Source: Anabaena cylindrica PCC 7122 (GTDB lineage Bacteria > Cyanobacteriota > Cyanobacteriia > Cyanobacteriales > Nostocaceae). From it: a stretch of 64,000 nucleotides of DNA. The stretch spans positions 3,910,001-3,974,000 of the forward strand of contig NC_019771.1 in the NCBI RefSeq assembly GCF_000317695.1, in the 5' to 3' direction. Positions 53,155 through 61,181 of this stretch are shown piece by piece. The number at the start of each line of letters is the position of its first letter. The first letter of the stretch is position 1. Both the position numbers and the translations under genes were made by a program. The notes beneath the pieces are model-generated. The model was not told where the DNA came from and did not search any database. It saw only the letters and a list, made by a program, of their open reading frames with translations.

Positions 53155-53586
53155 TTAAAAGGCACTTATCTGTTCACTCATTCTCTCTTCTAACAATTCC
53201 AACAAACTATCTACATCCTTACTAACTTGCTCAAAACAAACTTCCGGTTTGGGTTCGGGTGCAAATTGAATTAACTTAATTTCCCCTTTCCCAATACCAA
53301 TCATTACAACTTCTGTTTCTGGTTGATTATTTTCAATAATTCCTAGAAGTTCTTGCAACCGATTTTCAACTCTATCATTTAGTTTTTCTATCTCGGCTTG
53401 GGGACAATAAACGAAATGTGGCTTTGGCTGTAAATCAATACCAATAGTACCTTGACTGTTACCATGTTCCAATCGCAGTCCCCAAAATAATGCTGCTAAT
53501 TCTTGCTGATTTGCTTTGACAAATCTATCCAATTGTCGCCGCCATTTACTATCTTCTGTTTCCGGTTGAGTACTACCAAACATCAT
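53155..53586 (-). CDS. Conserved cyanobacterial protein, possibly CcmS-like
   Basis: 143 residues. WRRQLDRFVKANQQELAALF, GTIGIDLQPKPHFVYCPQAEIEKLNDRVENRLQELLGII and VVMIGIGKGEIKLIQFAPEPKPEVCFEQVSKDVDSLL. Proteins with this pattern are widespread in cyanobacteria; my recollection is that they are now named CcmS, a chaperone binding the CcmK1 C-terminus during beta-carboxysome assembly. That name is from memory and not proven here. The nearby CcmK3/K4 and McdAB-like genes would fit. Monocistronic. Confidence 0.45.
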   Translation of the reverse strand: MMFGSTQPETEDSKWRRQLDRFVKANQQELAALFWGLRLEHGNSQGTIGIDLQPKPHFVYCPQAEIEKLNDRVENRLQELLGIIENNQPETEVVMIGIGKGEIKLIQFAPEPKPEVCFEQVSKDVDSLLELLEERMSEQISAF

Positions 53587-53589
53587 AAA

Positions 53590-53612
53590 TAATTCTTAAT
53601 TCTTAATTCGTA
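53590..53612. repeat. Heptamer-type repeat (TTAATTC units)
   Basis: AATTCTTAATTCTTAATTCG, three units of a TAATTCG-related heptamer, just upstream of the CcmS-like start codon region. Confidence 0.6.
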
Positions 53613-53684
53613 AGTTTAAATTTTCCCCTCTTTGCTTGTGGAGAGGAGTTGGGTTTCTTCTATCTCAACCCTGATTGTACACGC

Positions 53685-54451
53685 TAGAGGCCTGTATAAA
53701 TGCCATCTTTCTCTAATACAGTTGTTCATGGGTTTCTCACTGCTTCTGTCTCATTATCCACTGCTGAGGTCAATGCGGCTAAGATCAAAATGGGTGGATA
53801 TTTTAGCACTGCGAGTGCGATCGCTACGCAAACACCGCAGGCATCGCGCCAGCGCCGACTTGTCAATTCGCAATCCGTTGTCTCTTTATTTGCCCCCTCT
53901 CCCCCACAATTGTCTCATAACATTGGGGCAAAAGCATAATAAAATCATCTGCTTTAGCCACTTTCACAGCCATGATCATATCTTTATTTTTGGCATCAAC
54001 AGTCCCATCAGCAATATTTTCAGCTACAGTACCACGAAATAAAAACACATCCTGACTTTACCAAACCAATACAACGGCGTAAATCTCGTAAATTCAAACT
54101 TTCTTTGTAAATTCACACCATCTACAGTTATATTTCAGTCCTGTACTTCGTATAATCGCTACAAAAGTTTTGTCATAGAAAGAGTAATTGCCTTAGGATT
54201 GCTTTGGCGATAAGCATAACTTTCAGACTCTAGCATTTGGCTTCGTAATCTTCAGCCGTGAAACTTTTAATAGTAGTAATAGCGCTGAGATTATTCGATA
54301 ACCTGCCATTAAGCAAACCAACTTTTTTCCGTACTTCAGCGTAGCGGGATGCTAGTAATTTCTGAAAAGCTACCAAACCAGCTAAAATAAAAGGCATAGG
54401 CAACATTGCCATCCATGCCACGCTAGGAGTTAAGATATTATTACCACACAA
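53685..54451 (-). pseudogene. Wrecked ABC exporter
   Basis: On the minus strand the pieces appear in order but in shifting frames. First is a transmembrane-domain piece (FILAGLVAFQKLLASRYAEVRKKVGLLNGRLSNNLSAITTIKSFTAEDYEAK), then AYRQSNPKAITLSM, DGVNLQ...LNLRDLRRCIGLV, and FLFRGTVAENIADGTVDA...DDFIMLLPQCYETIVGERGQI. Last is a Walker B relic (PPILILAALTSAVDNETE, where DEATSALD is expected). There are at least three frameshifts, stops, and the Walker A region is missing. A GCGATCGC-rich dispersed repeat (about 53813-53862) interrupts the signature-to-Walker B interval. Decayed, non-functional. Confidence 0.85.
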
Positions 54452-54564
54452 TCAATTTGATCAGTCTTGAGTACTAATTTAAGTAAAATAACTTTGAGGG
54501 TATTTGAGTTAAATGTGTTACTTGGCTCAAAAATCAGCATTTAAAACTAACAGGAGATAAAAGT

Positions 54565-55413
54565 TTGAATACTAAACAACTAGGGAATTGGCAAACTACC
54601 ACATTCGGAATTGTATTGGCAATATTAGTACTTTTTGGACTCAATTCTTTTGTGATTATTAATCCTGGACAAGCAGGAGTAATCAGTATTTTAGGTAAAG
54701 CGAGAGATGGTGCTTTGCTGGAGGGTATTCACTTAAGACCACCATTTATCTCAGTGATAGATGTGTATGATTTAACGGTACAAAAATTTGAAGTTCCCGC
54801 AGAGAGTTCTACTAAGGATCTGCAAAATTTATCTGCCAGATTTGCTATTAACTTTCGTCTTGATCCTATCCAAGTAGTTGGAGTCAGAAGGAAACAAGGT
54901 ACTTTAGCAAATATCGTCTCAAAAATAATTGCTCCCCAAACACAGGAAGCATTTAAAATTGCAGCAGCGAGAAGAACAGTAGAAGAAGCAATCACCAAAA
55001 GAAGCGAATTAAAAGAAGATTTTGATAATGCTTTAGGCGATCGCTTAGATAAATATGGGATAATCGTATTAGATACCAGTGTTGTTGACTTGGCCTTCTC
55101 ACCAGAATTTGCCAGAGCAGTTGAAGAAAAACAAATAGCGGAACAGCGAGCGCAAAGAGCCGTCTACATAGCACGAGAAGCTGAACAAGAAGCCCAAGCA
55201 GACATTAATCGCGCTAAAGGTAGAGCCGAAGCTCAACGACTCTTGGCAGAAACCCTCAAAGCTCAGGGAGGACAATTGGTTCTGCAAAAAGAAGCCATTG
55301 AAGCTTGGAGAAATGGCGGTTCACAAATGCCAAATGTACTTGTGATGGGAGAAGGTTCCCAAGGTAGTATCCCATTTATTTTCAACTTAGGTAAGATGTC
55401 AAATCAATCTTGA
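54565..55413 (+). CDS. SPFH/prohibitin-family membrane protein
   Basis: 282 residues from a TTG start with AGGAG about 9 bases upstream. One N-terminal membrane segment (TTTFGIVLAILVLFGLNSFVI), then the SPFH domain (INPGQAGVISILGKARDGALLEGIHLRPPF...LSARFAINFRLDP). A long Ala/Glu/Arg-rich coiled coil follows (EEKQIAEQRAQRAVYIAREAEQEAQADINRAKGRAEAQ). Prohibitins form large rings in membranes and bind proteases and chaperones. Upstream is a pseudogene; DUF1824 follows. Confidence 0.9.
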   Translation: MNTKQLGNWQTTTFGIVLAILVLFGLNSFVIINPGQAGVISILGKARDGALLEGIHLRPPFISVIDVYDLTVQKFEVPAESSTKDLQNLSARFAINFRLDPIQVVGVRRKQGTLANIVSKIIAPQTQEAFKIAAARRTVEEAITKRSELKEDFDNALGDRLDKYGIIVLDTSVVDLAFSPEFARAVEEKQIAEQRAQRAVYIAREAEQEAQADINRAKGRAEAQRLLAETLKAQGGQLVLQKEAIEAWRNGGSQMPNVLVMGEGSQGSIPFIFNLGKMSNQS

Positions 55414-55493
55414 TTTTAATCAAAAATACTAGTAAGGTGGGCTAGTCCCATCTTCCATCCAACAGCAACACCAGAAGCATAATAAACGAATAT

Positions 55494-55910
55494 ATGCCTA
55501 CTCCCCAAGATCCCAACCTGACAATCTCAGAAGCCAAAAAAATACTCAACAAATTCAACTGTCTAGATATTGCCCCGGTTCTTAAACCATCAGAAAAAGT
55601 TTTAACCCGTCAGGCATTAATTTTCATGGCCAGCCTTTCAGATTACCAAATTTTAGGAATTTGTGCTGATACAGCCGAAGAAGGTATTCTGGCAATGAAA
55701 ACCTATTCTCATGCTTTTCATTATGAAGCACCAAGTAATTTGCAAACACCTGATGGGCCAGTTTATATCAAATTAAATGGTAAAAATGGACTGTGTTATC
55801 TTGATTCTTATTATGGACATCATCGGGGAGTATTAGTTTCTTGTCAATCTTATCAAGAAACAGGAATCAACGAGATGTATGGACACTTACCCCTAGATTT
55901 ATTTGTATAG
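55494..55910 (+). CDS. DUF1824 family protein
   Basis: 138 residues: TISEAKKILNKFNCLDIAP, QALIFMASLSDYQILGICADTAEEGILAMKTYSHA and GPVYIKLNGKNGLCYLDSYYGHHRGVLVSCQS. Pattern of the cyanobacterial/plant DUF1824 proteins, which have no known activity; the fold has alternating beta and helix parts. Likely cytoplasmic. It lies 81 bp after the SPFH gene. Confidence 0.78.
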   Translation: MPTPQDPNLTISEAKKILNKFNCLDIAPVLKPSEKVLTRQALIFMASLSDYQILGICADTAEEGILAMKTYSHAFHYEAPSNLQTPDGPVYIKLNGKNGLCYLDSYYGHHRGVLVSCQSYQETGINEMYGHLPLDLFV

Positions 55911-55997
55911 TATTTATAATAAATCAACTAGTAAATCAACTGCAAACTTTGGTGGGCATTGCCCACCAAATAACTAATAACTAATGATTAAAATTTT

Positions 55998-57929
55998 ATG
56001 AGTATTATCACTTTACAATCAGTTAAAAAAGATTTTGGTATCAAAGAAGTTTTAAAAGATGCGAGTTTCAGCCTTGATATCACAGATAAAGTTGGTCTAA
56101 TTGGTACTAATGGTTCTGGTAAATCAACATTACTGAAGATGATTGCAGGACTAGAATCAGTGGATAGCGGTCAAATTTTGGTGAACTCTGGTTCTAAAAT
56201 TATCTACTTACCCCAACAACCAAATGTAGATGAAAATCGCACTGTTTTAGAGCAAGTCTTTGCTGACAGTGGGGAACAAATGGCTTTAGTAAAGGAGTAC
56301 GAAGAACTTTCTGATAAATTAGCTCATCATTCAGAAGATAGCCAGCTAATGTCTCGCTTCTCTGTGGTAATGCAGAGAATGGACTCAACTGGTGCATGGG
56401 AACTAGAAACTAATGCCAAAATCATTCTCACTAAATTAGGAATTGCTGATTTTGATGTTAAAGTTGGCACTTTATCTGGAGGTTATCGCAAGCGGATTGC
56501 ACTAGCAACGGCGTTATTAGCAGAACCAGATGTATTGCTCATGGATGAGCCAACAAACCATCTTGATGCACTATCTGTAGAATGGTTACAAACTTATTTA
56601 AGTCGCTATCGTGGCGCACTTTTCCTAATTACCCACGACCGCTATTTTCTAGATAGAGTTACGAATAGAATCATCGAAATTGATAGAGGTGATATTTACA
56701 CTTATACAGGTAACTATTCCTATTATCTTGAAAAGAAAGCTCTAGCTGAGGAATCTGCCGTTAGTAGTCAAAGGAAACATCAAGGTGTATTACGGCGCGA
56801 GTTAGAATGGCTCAAACGAGGCCCCAAAGCGAGAAGTACAAAACAAAAAGCCAGAATTGATCGCGCTCATGCACTGCGTGATACTGAGTTTAAACAAGTT
56901 CAAGGCAAAGTTGATATTTCTACAGTGAGTCGTCGGATTGGCAAAAAAGTTATTGCACTCAATAACATTAGCAAAGCTTACGATGATCGGATTTTAATTA
57001 ATAATTTCACCTACGAATTTAGTCCTGAAGACCGCATTGGCATTATTGGTGCTAATGGTGCGGGTAAATCTACTTTAATGAATATCATTACCGGACAAAT
57101 TCAGCCAGACTCCGGGACTGTAGAAATTGGTAGTACAATTCACATTGGTTATTTTGACCAACATTCTGAAGAATTACTTACGGAATTAAATGAAAATCAA
57201 CGGGTAATTGATTACATCAAAGAAGAAGGAGAATTTATTCAAATAGCTGACGGTACTAAAATTACTGCTTCCCAAATGTTAGAGAGGTTTTTGTTTCCTG
57301 GAAGTCAGCAATATGCGCCAATTAATAAACTTTCTGGTGGTGAAAAACGGCGGTTATTTCTATTACGCTTGCTGATTAGTGCGCCTAATGTTTTGATTTT
57401 AGATGAACCAACTAATGATTTAGATGTGCAAACATTAGCGGTATTAGAAGAATATTTAGAAGATTTTTCTGGATGTGTAATTGTAGTTTCCCATGACCGC
57501 TACTTTTTAGACCGCACCATAGATACTGTATTTGCACTCGAACCCGGTGGTAATTTTAAGCAATATCCTGGTAACTACTCAGTTTATTTAGATTACAAAA
57601 AAGCTGAGGAAGCAGCACAACAAGAAATAGTTAATACTACAGAAAAACCAAAAAATAGCACTGAAGAAAAACCTACATTTTCAGAACCAGAGATAGAAAC
57701 TAAAAAGCGACGCAGATTATCTAACTGGGAAACAAAAGAATTTGCACAGTTAGAAGGTAAAATTGCCAAATTAGAAGATGAAAAAACAGCCGCAGAGAAA
57801 GCATTAGTAACTGTTTCTCCTGGCAATTATACCCAAGTCCAAAAGCTTTATGAACAGGTAGAAACACTCAAAAAAGCGATTGATGTAGCGACAGAACGCT
57901 GGTTAGAATTAGCGGAAATGGATTCTTAA
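55998..57929 (+). CDS. ABC-F ATPase (Uup-like)
   Basis: 643 residues, two ABC domains without membrane parts. Domain 1: GTNGSGKST, signature LSGGYRKR, Walker B DVLLMDEPTNHLD. Linker with KRGPKARSTKQKARI (ABC-F linker region). Domain 2: GANGAGKST, LSGGEKRR, NVLILDEPTNDLD. The C-terminal 100 residues are a coiled coil (NWETKEFAQLEGKIAKLEDEK) like the Uup CTD. ABC-F proteins act on ribosomes (translation factors) or DNA structures; the Uup-like tail favours the latter group. Monocistronic. Confidence 0.92.
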   Translation: MSIITLQSVKKDFGIKEVLKDASFSLDITDKVGLIGTNGSGKSTLLKMIAGLESVDSGQILVNSGSKIIYLPQQPNVDENRTVLEQVFADSGEQMALVKEYEELSDKLAHHSEDSQLMSRFSVVMQRMDSTGAWELETNAKIILTKLGIADFDVKVGTLSGGYRKRIALATALLAEPDVLLMDEPTNHLDALSVEWLQTYLSRYRGALFLITHDRYFLDRVTNRIIEIDRGDIYTYTGNYSYYLEKKALAEESAVSSQRKHQGVLRRELEWLKRGPKARSTKQKARIDRAHALRDTEFKQVQGKVDISTVSRRIGKKVIALNNISKAYDDRILINNFTYEFSPEDRIGIIGANGAGKSTLMNIITGQIQPDSGTVEIGSTIHIGYFDQHSEELLTELNENQRVIDYIKEEGEFIQIADGTKITASQMLERFLFPGSQQYAPINKLSGGEKRRLFLLRLLISAPNVLILDEPTNDLDVQTLAVLEEYLEDFSGCVIVVSHDRYFLDRTIDTVFALEPGGNFKQYPGNYSVYLDYKKAEEAAQQEIVNTTEKPKNSTEEKPTFSEPEIETKKRRRLSNWETKEFAQLEGKIAKLEDEKTAAEKALVTVSPGNYTQVQKLYEQVETLKKAIDVATERWLELAEMDS

Positions 57930-57977
57930 TCAGAATGGTTATCCATACCGCTAAATCAGGATTCAACAATTTCTGAT

Positions 57978-58046
57978 TATAGCGATTATCGGCTGAGTGA
58001 GCGTATAAAAACCCCACCCACCCGGTGCTATGATATACTTTATGTG
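57978..58046. repeat. Truncated copy of the TATAGCGG MITE-like repeat
   Basis: TATAGCGATTATCGGCTGAG with AACCCCACCCACCCGGTGCT and CTATGATATACTTTATGTG corresponds to the 47057 element; the right inverted end is lost. Confidence 0.6.
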
Positions 58047-58063
58047 ATTAGGAAACTCTATAT

Positions 58064-58438
58064 TTACGTATTGGGTAACTCTTCACCAGGCCAAGTTTTG
58101 TCTATACTAATTACCCAAGGGATACCGTTATTAACTGGTGAACTAATACTAATTTTGGCTTTGTTCGCAAACCGTTTTAACGTTTCGGCTAAGTAGGGAA
58201 CAGTTGTCATGATGTTCTGGTAACTTTCAATATTATGACAAACCATGATTAACATCAAAATACCGCTATTGACTTTGAAATACCAATGGCAACTAGATAA
58301 TAAGATGCGTACCATACTATTACAAGCTAGGAAAAATCGCTTTTTAGTGACTTCTTCCAGTTGACTGAGCAATAATTCACTTATTTGTGTAGTTTTATAA
58401 GTAGGCAAATCATCTGGAGATAGATATGGTTTAGTCAT
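58064..58438 (-). CDS. Orphan protein, unknown
   Basis: 124 residues, predicted cytosolic: LPTYKTTQISELLLSQLEEVTKKRFFLACNSMVRILLSSC then WYFKVNSGILMLIMVCHNIES and a terminal WPGEELPNT. Alternating beta/helix; no known motif. An AAAGGACGAAATCCC leader precedes the ATG, so it is probably a real gene. It follows the small gene at 58637-58804 by 198 bp on the same strand. I do not recognise it. Confidence 0.6.
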   Translation of the reverse strand: MTKPYLSPDDLPTYKTTQISELLLSQLEEVTKKRFFLACNSMVRILLSSCHWYFKVNSGILMLIMVCHNIESYQNIMTTVPYLAETLKRFANKAKISISSPVNNGIPWVISIDKTWPGEELPNT

Positions 58439-58636
58439 GGGATTTCGTCCTTTTTCAAAAGAACAATAGACTGACGTAATCTGAATAATTCCGCATGATC
58501 AATTAGTGAGTTACGTCAGATGTTAAGATTTTCCAAAGTGACAACCGTTCACTCCCATACGAATGTTTATATGGTTCGTATGTCTTGCACATCAATTTTC
58601 CACTTATTTTCTTAGCAAGTTAGATACAAAACTACA

Positions 58637-58804
58637 TTAAGTTTTGTGGTAATTGCCAATAAATTCAGGACTTACGTATGAGTCATATTTTAAGCAAGGA
58701 GTTATTACTTTCACATAACAGTGTCGTAGTAATTCCCATACTCGCGGGTGCATTTCTTCAATAATGGTGTTAAAGTTATCGGCTAATTTTTCTTCAGTAA
58801 TCAT
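58637..58804 (-). CDS. Orphan small protein, unknown
   Basis: 55 residues from ATG 58804, chosen because GGAGAG lies 5 bases upstream; a longer reading starts at 58837. Sequence MITEEKLADNFNTIIEEMHP then VWELLRHCYVKVITPCLKY. Acidic N-terminal helix and a Cys-containing second part; no known motif. A perfect 27-bp palindrome of the modA-upstream type lies 177 bp before the start (58981-59007), hinting at shared regulation. Confidence 0.5.
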   Translation of the reverse strand: MITEEKLADNFNTIIEEMHPRVWELLRHCYVKVITPCLKYDSYVSPEFIGNYHKT

Positions 58805-58980
58805 AATTCTCTCCATGACTGGTGCATAATAGTGCAATCAGGATAAAGAACTTTTTCAGTTCTACAAACCATCAATTGTTGAAAATCTTTTCACTTACAC
58901 CTGAAAACTTTTCGTTGTTAACGGTGCGTTATAGAAATCATCAAAACTGAATTTTCTGGGGAAAACTGTATTTTTTACTA

Positions 58981-59007
58981 ATATTTACCAAATTATTTGG
59001 TAAATAT
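58981..59007 (-). promoter_or_regulatory. Perfect palindrome of the TTTACC-N9-GGTAAA type
   Basis: ATATTTACCAAAT-T-ATTTGGTAAATAT: 13-bp arms around one base. Same core (TTTACC-N9-GGTAAAT) as three sites upstream of modA. Probably a binding site of a dimeric regulator acting on the 58637-58804 gene (or the more distant PsiE gene, 512 bp away). Confidence 0.6.
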
Positions 59008-59090
59008 ATAAATTTTTAGCCAACTTTAAATGCAGAGGTGCAACACACATTGCTGAAATGCACTTCGCATTACGACAACGTATGATTTTG

Positions 59091-59120
59091 TCTCACGCAG
59101 AGGCGCAGAGGCACAGAGAG
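59091..59120 (+). repeat. Dispersed repeat (TCTCACGCAGAGGCGCAGAG type)
   Basis: About 30 bp, inverted copy of the one at 18694-18724 with a few changes. Confidence 0.75.
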
Positions 59121-59518
59121 TAAGAGTCTGAGAGATTGAATATTTGAGATTTAGCATTGTTTTCCACATCACATTATGTAAATATGTTCAGGATTTTTAA
59201 CTTGTTTGCGGTGGAACGCGCACTTCCTGTGAGGTTCTACAGGGTTCTACAAGCGATCGCATCTGTAACCCTACGGTGTGAACTTTTCATCAGCATATTC
59301 TCAATCCCATTTCTGACATAGCTAAAAAGTTAAAGTGTTTTTCTCAAGGGGCAATTATGCGTTTGTTTCTTATTTTTTATAAAAGCAGATATTGATAAAT
59401 GAGTGTGAGTGGAATAATTTGATTAATGCTCTAGATAAACATTGTAATTTCAACTTTTGACTTAATATTATTAATTAGCATAGATAAAATAAATCAACAT
59501 AAATATACTGGAGTGATT

Positions 59519-59968
59519 ATGCCAAAACGCATTCTTGTAGAAGTCAATAGTTGGTTTCAGCGAGATAGAATTGTCCGCAATTTAGAAGTTTTCCAAGATA
59601 TTATTGTTATCTCTCTATGCGTCAGCCTATTCTGTGTGATGTTAATCAGATTAGGAGATATGTTTTTCTCATTTTTGCATCCACTTGATTTACGGCAAGT
59701 AACATCTGATATTTTGTTTATCTTGATACTTGTTGAATTATTTAGACTGTTAGTTGATTACATTCAAGAACATAGCATCTCTGTCGGTGCAGCAGTAGAA
59801 ATTACTATTGTTTCTGCTTTACGAGAAATTATTCTACGCGGTGTGCTAGAAATTCCGCGTGATCAAATTTTTGGAATTTCTGTATTTCTATTAGTATTAG
59901 CAGGAATTTTCATCACTATTCCTTGGATATCTAAATCATTTGGAAATATCAAAGTTAGCGAAGATTAA
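59519..59968 (+). CDS. PsiE-like phosphate-starvation-inducible membrane protein
   Basis: 149 residues from ATG 59519 (GGAG 6 bases upstream; a GTG two codons earlier is less likely). Four membrane segments: residues about 25-47, 60-85, 95-112 and 120-140 (FGISVFLLVLAGIFITIPW). RLVDYIQ-type loop and LREIILRGV fit the PsiE family. Induced by phosphate starvation in enterobacteria; the role here is not known. Stands alone. Confidence 0.75.
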   Translation: MPKRILVEVNSWFQRDRIVRNLEVFQDIIVISLCVSLFCVMLIRLGDMFFSFLHPLDLRQVTSDILFILILVELFRLLVDYIQEHSISVGAAVEITIVSALREIILRGVLEIPRDQIFGISVFLLVLAGIFITIPWISKSFGNIKVSED

Positions 59969-59999
59969 GGATTATATTTAATTTGTATAGGAATCCGGT

Positions 60000-60090
60000 T
60001 TGATTATTGAAAATATACGTAGGGTTTGTATAGCCCTGTCGGCATGGCTAGGCTAAAGCAACAGCGTAACGCACCCTACAATACCTAATC
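60000..60090. repeat. Palindromic dispersed repeat (GTAGGGT...CACCCTAC)
   Basis: GTAGGGTTTGTATAGCCCTG then GCGTAACGCACCCTACAATA; outer arms GTAGGGT / ACCCTAC make a long hairpin. Related to the CACCCTAC repeats near 35588 and 61397. Occupies the gap between PsiE and modA. Confidence 0.6.
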
Positions 60091-60169
60091 TTGTTTACTT
60101 AATATTCCTACATATTTCATAAATGCAGGAATATTGAATCTATGAAAAATTGTTGATACTCAGCTATGA

Positions 60170-60997
60170 CTAAGGTAGAATAAACCCATATTTTTTGAAT
60201 ATAGCTTTAGCTTGATCACTAGATAAAAATCGGGAAAAAGTCTTAGCTGCATCAACGTTTTTACTACGTTTAAGAACTGCTAAAGGATAAATAATTGCAG
60301 AGTGATATTTTTCGTCAGCAGCAACTACAACTTTTACGTTTTTGGAAATTTTTGCATCAGTAGTATAAATCAAACCTGCATCAGCATTCCCAGTTTCTAC
60401 AGATGCTAGAACTTGGCGCACGTTATTAGCATAAACCAGTTTTGACTTGATCTGTGGCCAGAGTTTCAATTTTTCCAAAACTTGTTGTGCATATTGTCCA
60501 GCAGGTACGCTTCTAGGTTCACCAATAGCGATTTTTTTAACTTTTGCATCTTTAAGATTGTAAAAGCTGGTTACACCAGAAGAATTAGCTGGTACAACTA
60601 ACACAAGCTTGTTTTTAGCGATGATGGTACGAGTACCAGGAATTAAAAGATTTTTTTGTTCTAAAGCATCTACTTGTCTTTTTGCAGCAGAGATAAATAT
60701 ATCCGTAGGGGCCCCTTGCTCGATTTGTTGTTGCAAAGCACCAGAACTACCAAAGTTATAATTCATATTGATGTTTGGCTGACTTTGTTGGTAGAGAGGC
60801 TGAATTTCTTTTAGTACATCTTGCAGACTTGCCGCAGCAGATACCAGCAAGTTTATTTTGGATTGTGCTATGACAGGGACTGAAGTTAGGCTTGGTAAGC
60901 CAATTGCTATTAGTACTGTAGTCAATGCTGTCACAATTGATATCATCAACCATCTTCTTTTCATTGAAAAAAGCTTGTTGGAGAACTTTCGTTTCAT
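60170..60997 (-). CDS. modA: Molybdate ABC transporter substrate-binding protein
   Basis: 275 residues. Signal peptide WLMISIVTALTTVLIAIGLPSL ending near VIAQS (the exact start among Met1 and Met12 is open). ModA pattern: INLLVSAAASLQDVLKEIQ, NYNFGSSGALQQQIEQGAPTDIFISAAKRQVDAL, ALEQKNLL, GEPRSVPAGQYAQQVLEKL, and VYANNVRQVLASVETGNADAGLIYTTDA. It binds molybdate (or tungstate) in the periplasm, needed for nitrogenase and nitrate reductase cofactors. No modB or modC is adjacent. Three palindromic sites lie upstream (61040-61181). Confidence 0.93.
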   Translation of the reverse strand: MKRKFSNKLFSMKRRWLMISIVTALTTVLIAIGLPSLTSVPVIAQSKINLLVSAAASLQDVLKEIQPLYQQSQPNINMNYNFGSSGALQQQIEQGAPTDIFISAAKRQVDALEQKNLLIPGTRTIIAKNKLVLVVPANSSGVTSFYNLKDAKVKKIAIGEPRSVPAGQYAQQVLEKLKLWPQIKSKLVYANNVRQVLASVETGNADAGLIYTTDAKISKNVKVVVAADEKYHSAIIYPLAVLKRSKNVDAAKTFSRFLSSDQAKAIFKKYGFILP

Positions 60998-61039
60998 GAG
61001 AAGTGATACTCAGTAGAGTCTTTGTAATGTTATCAGGTG

Positions 61040-61060
61040 TTTACCGTTTAAGTTGGTAAA
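61040..61060 (-). promoter_or_regulatory. Operator-like site 1 upstream of modA
   Basis: TTTACC-GTTTAAGTT-GGTAAA, 43 bp before the modA start codon. Part of the TTTACC-N9-GGTAAA set. Confidence 0.55.
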
Positions 61061-61134
61061 TATTTGCATATCTACACCCTAAAAGATGTATTGTATAATA
61101 CAATTAATTTTTTATTGCTGGATGTAAAGTAATT

Positions 61135-61155
61135 TTCACCAACTAAGTTGGTATA
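61135..61155 (-). promoter_or_regulatory. Operator-like site 2 upstream of modA (degenerate)
   Basis: TTCACC-AACTAAGTT-GGTATA; inner ACCAACT-A-AGTTGGT is a perfect dyad. It is 26 bp (centre to centre) from site 3. Confidence 0.5.
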
Positions 61156-61160
61156 GCAAT

Positions 61161-61181
61161 TTTACCAACTAATTCGGTAAA
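61161..61181 (-). promoter_or_regulatory. Operator-like site 3 upstream of modA
   Basis: TTTACC-AACTAATTC-GGTAAA followed by TAT, matching the 58981 palindrome core. Confidence 0.55.

Larger units (their letters stand above)
58838..59518. other. Intergenic region with operator-like palindrome and repeats
   Basis: 681 bp. Holds the palindrome at 58981-59007, a dispersed repeat at 59091-59120, a HIP1 site near 59255 and a GGAG Shine-Dalgarno before PsiE (CTGGAGTGATT). No gene. Confidence 0.5.

Noticed and set aside
53632..54042. 136-codon plus-strand frame
   Set aside because: Antisense to the decayed ABC exporter and spanning a dispersed repeat; no protein pattern.
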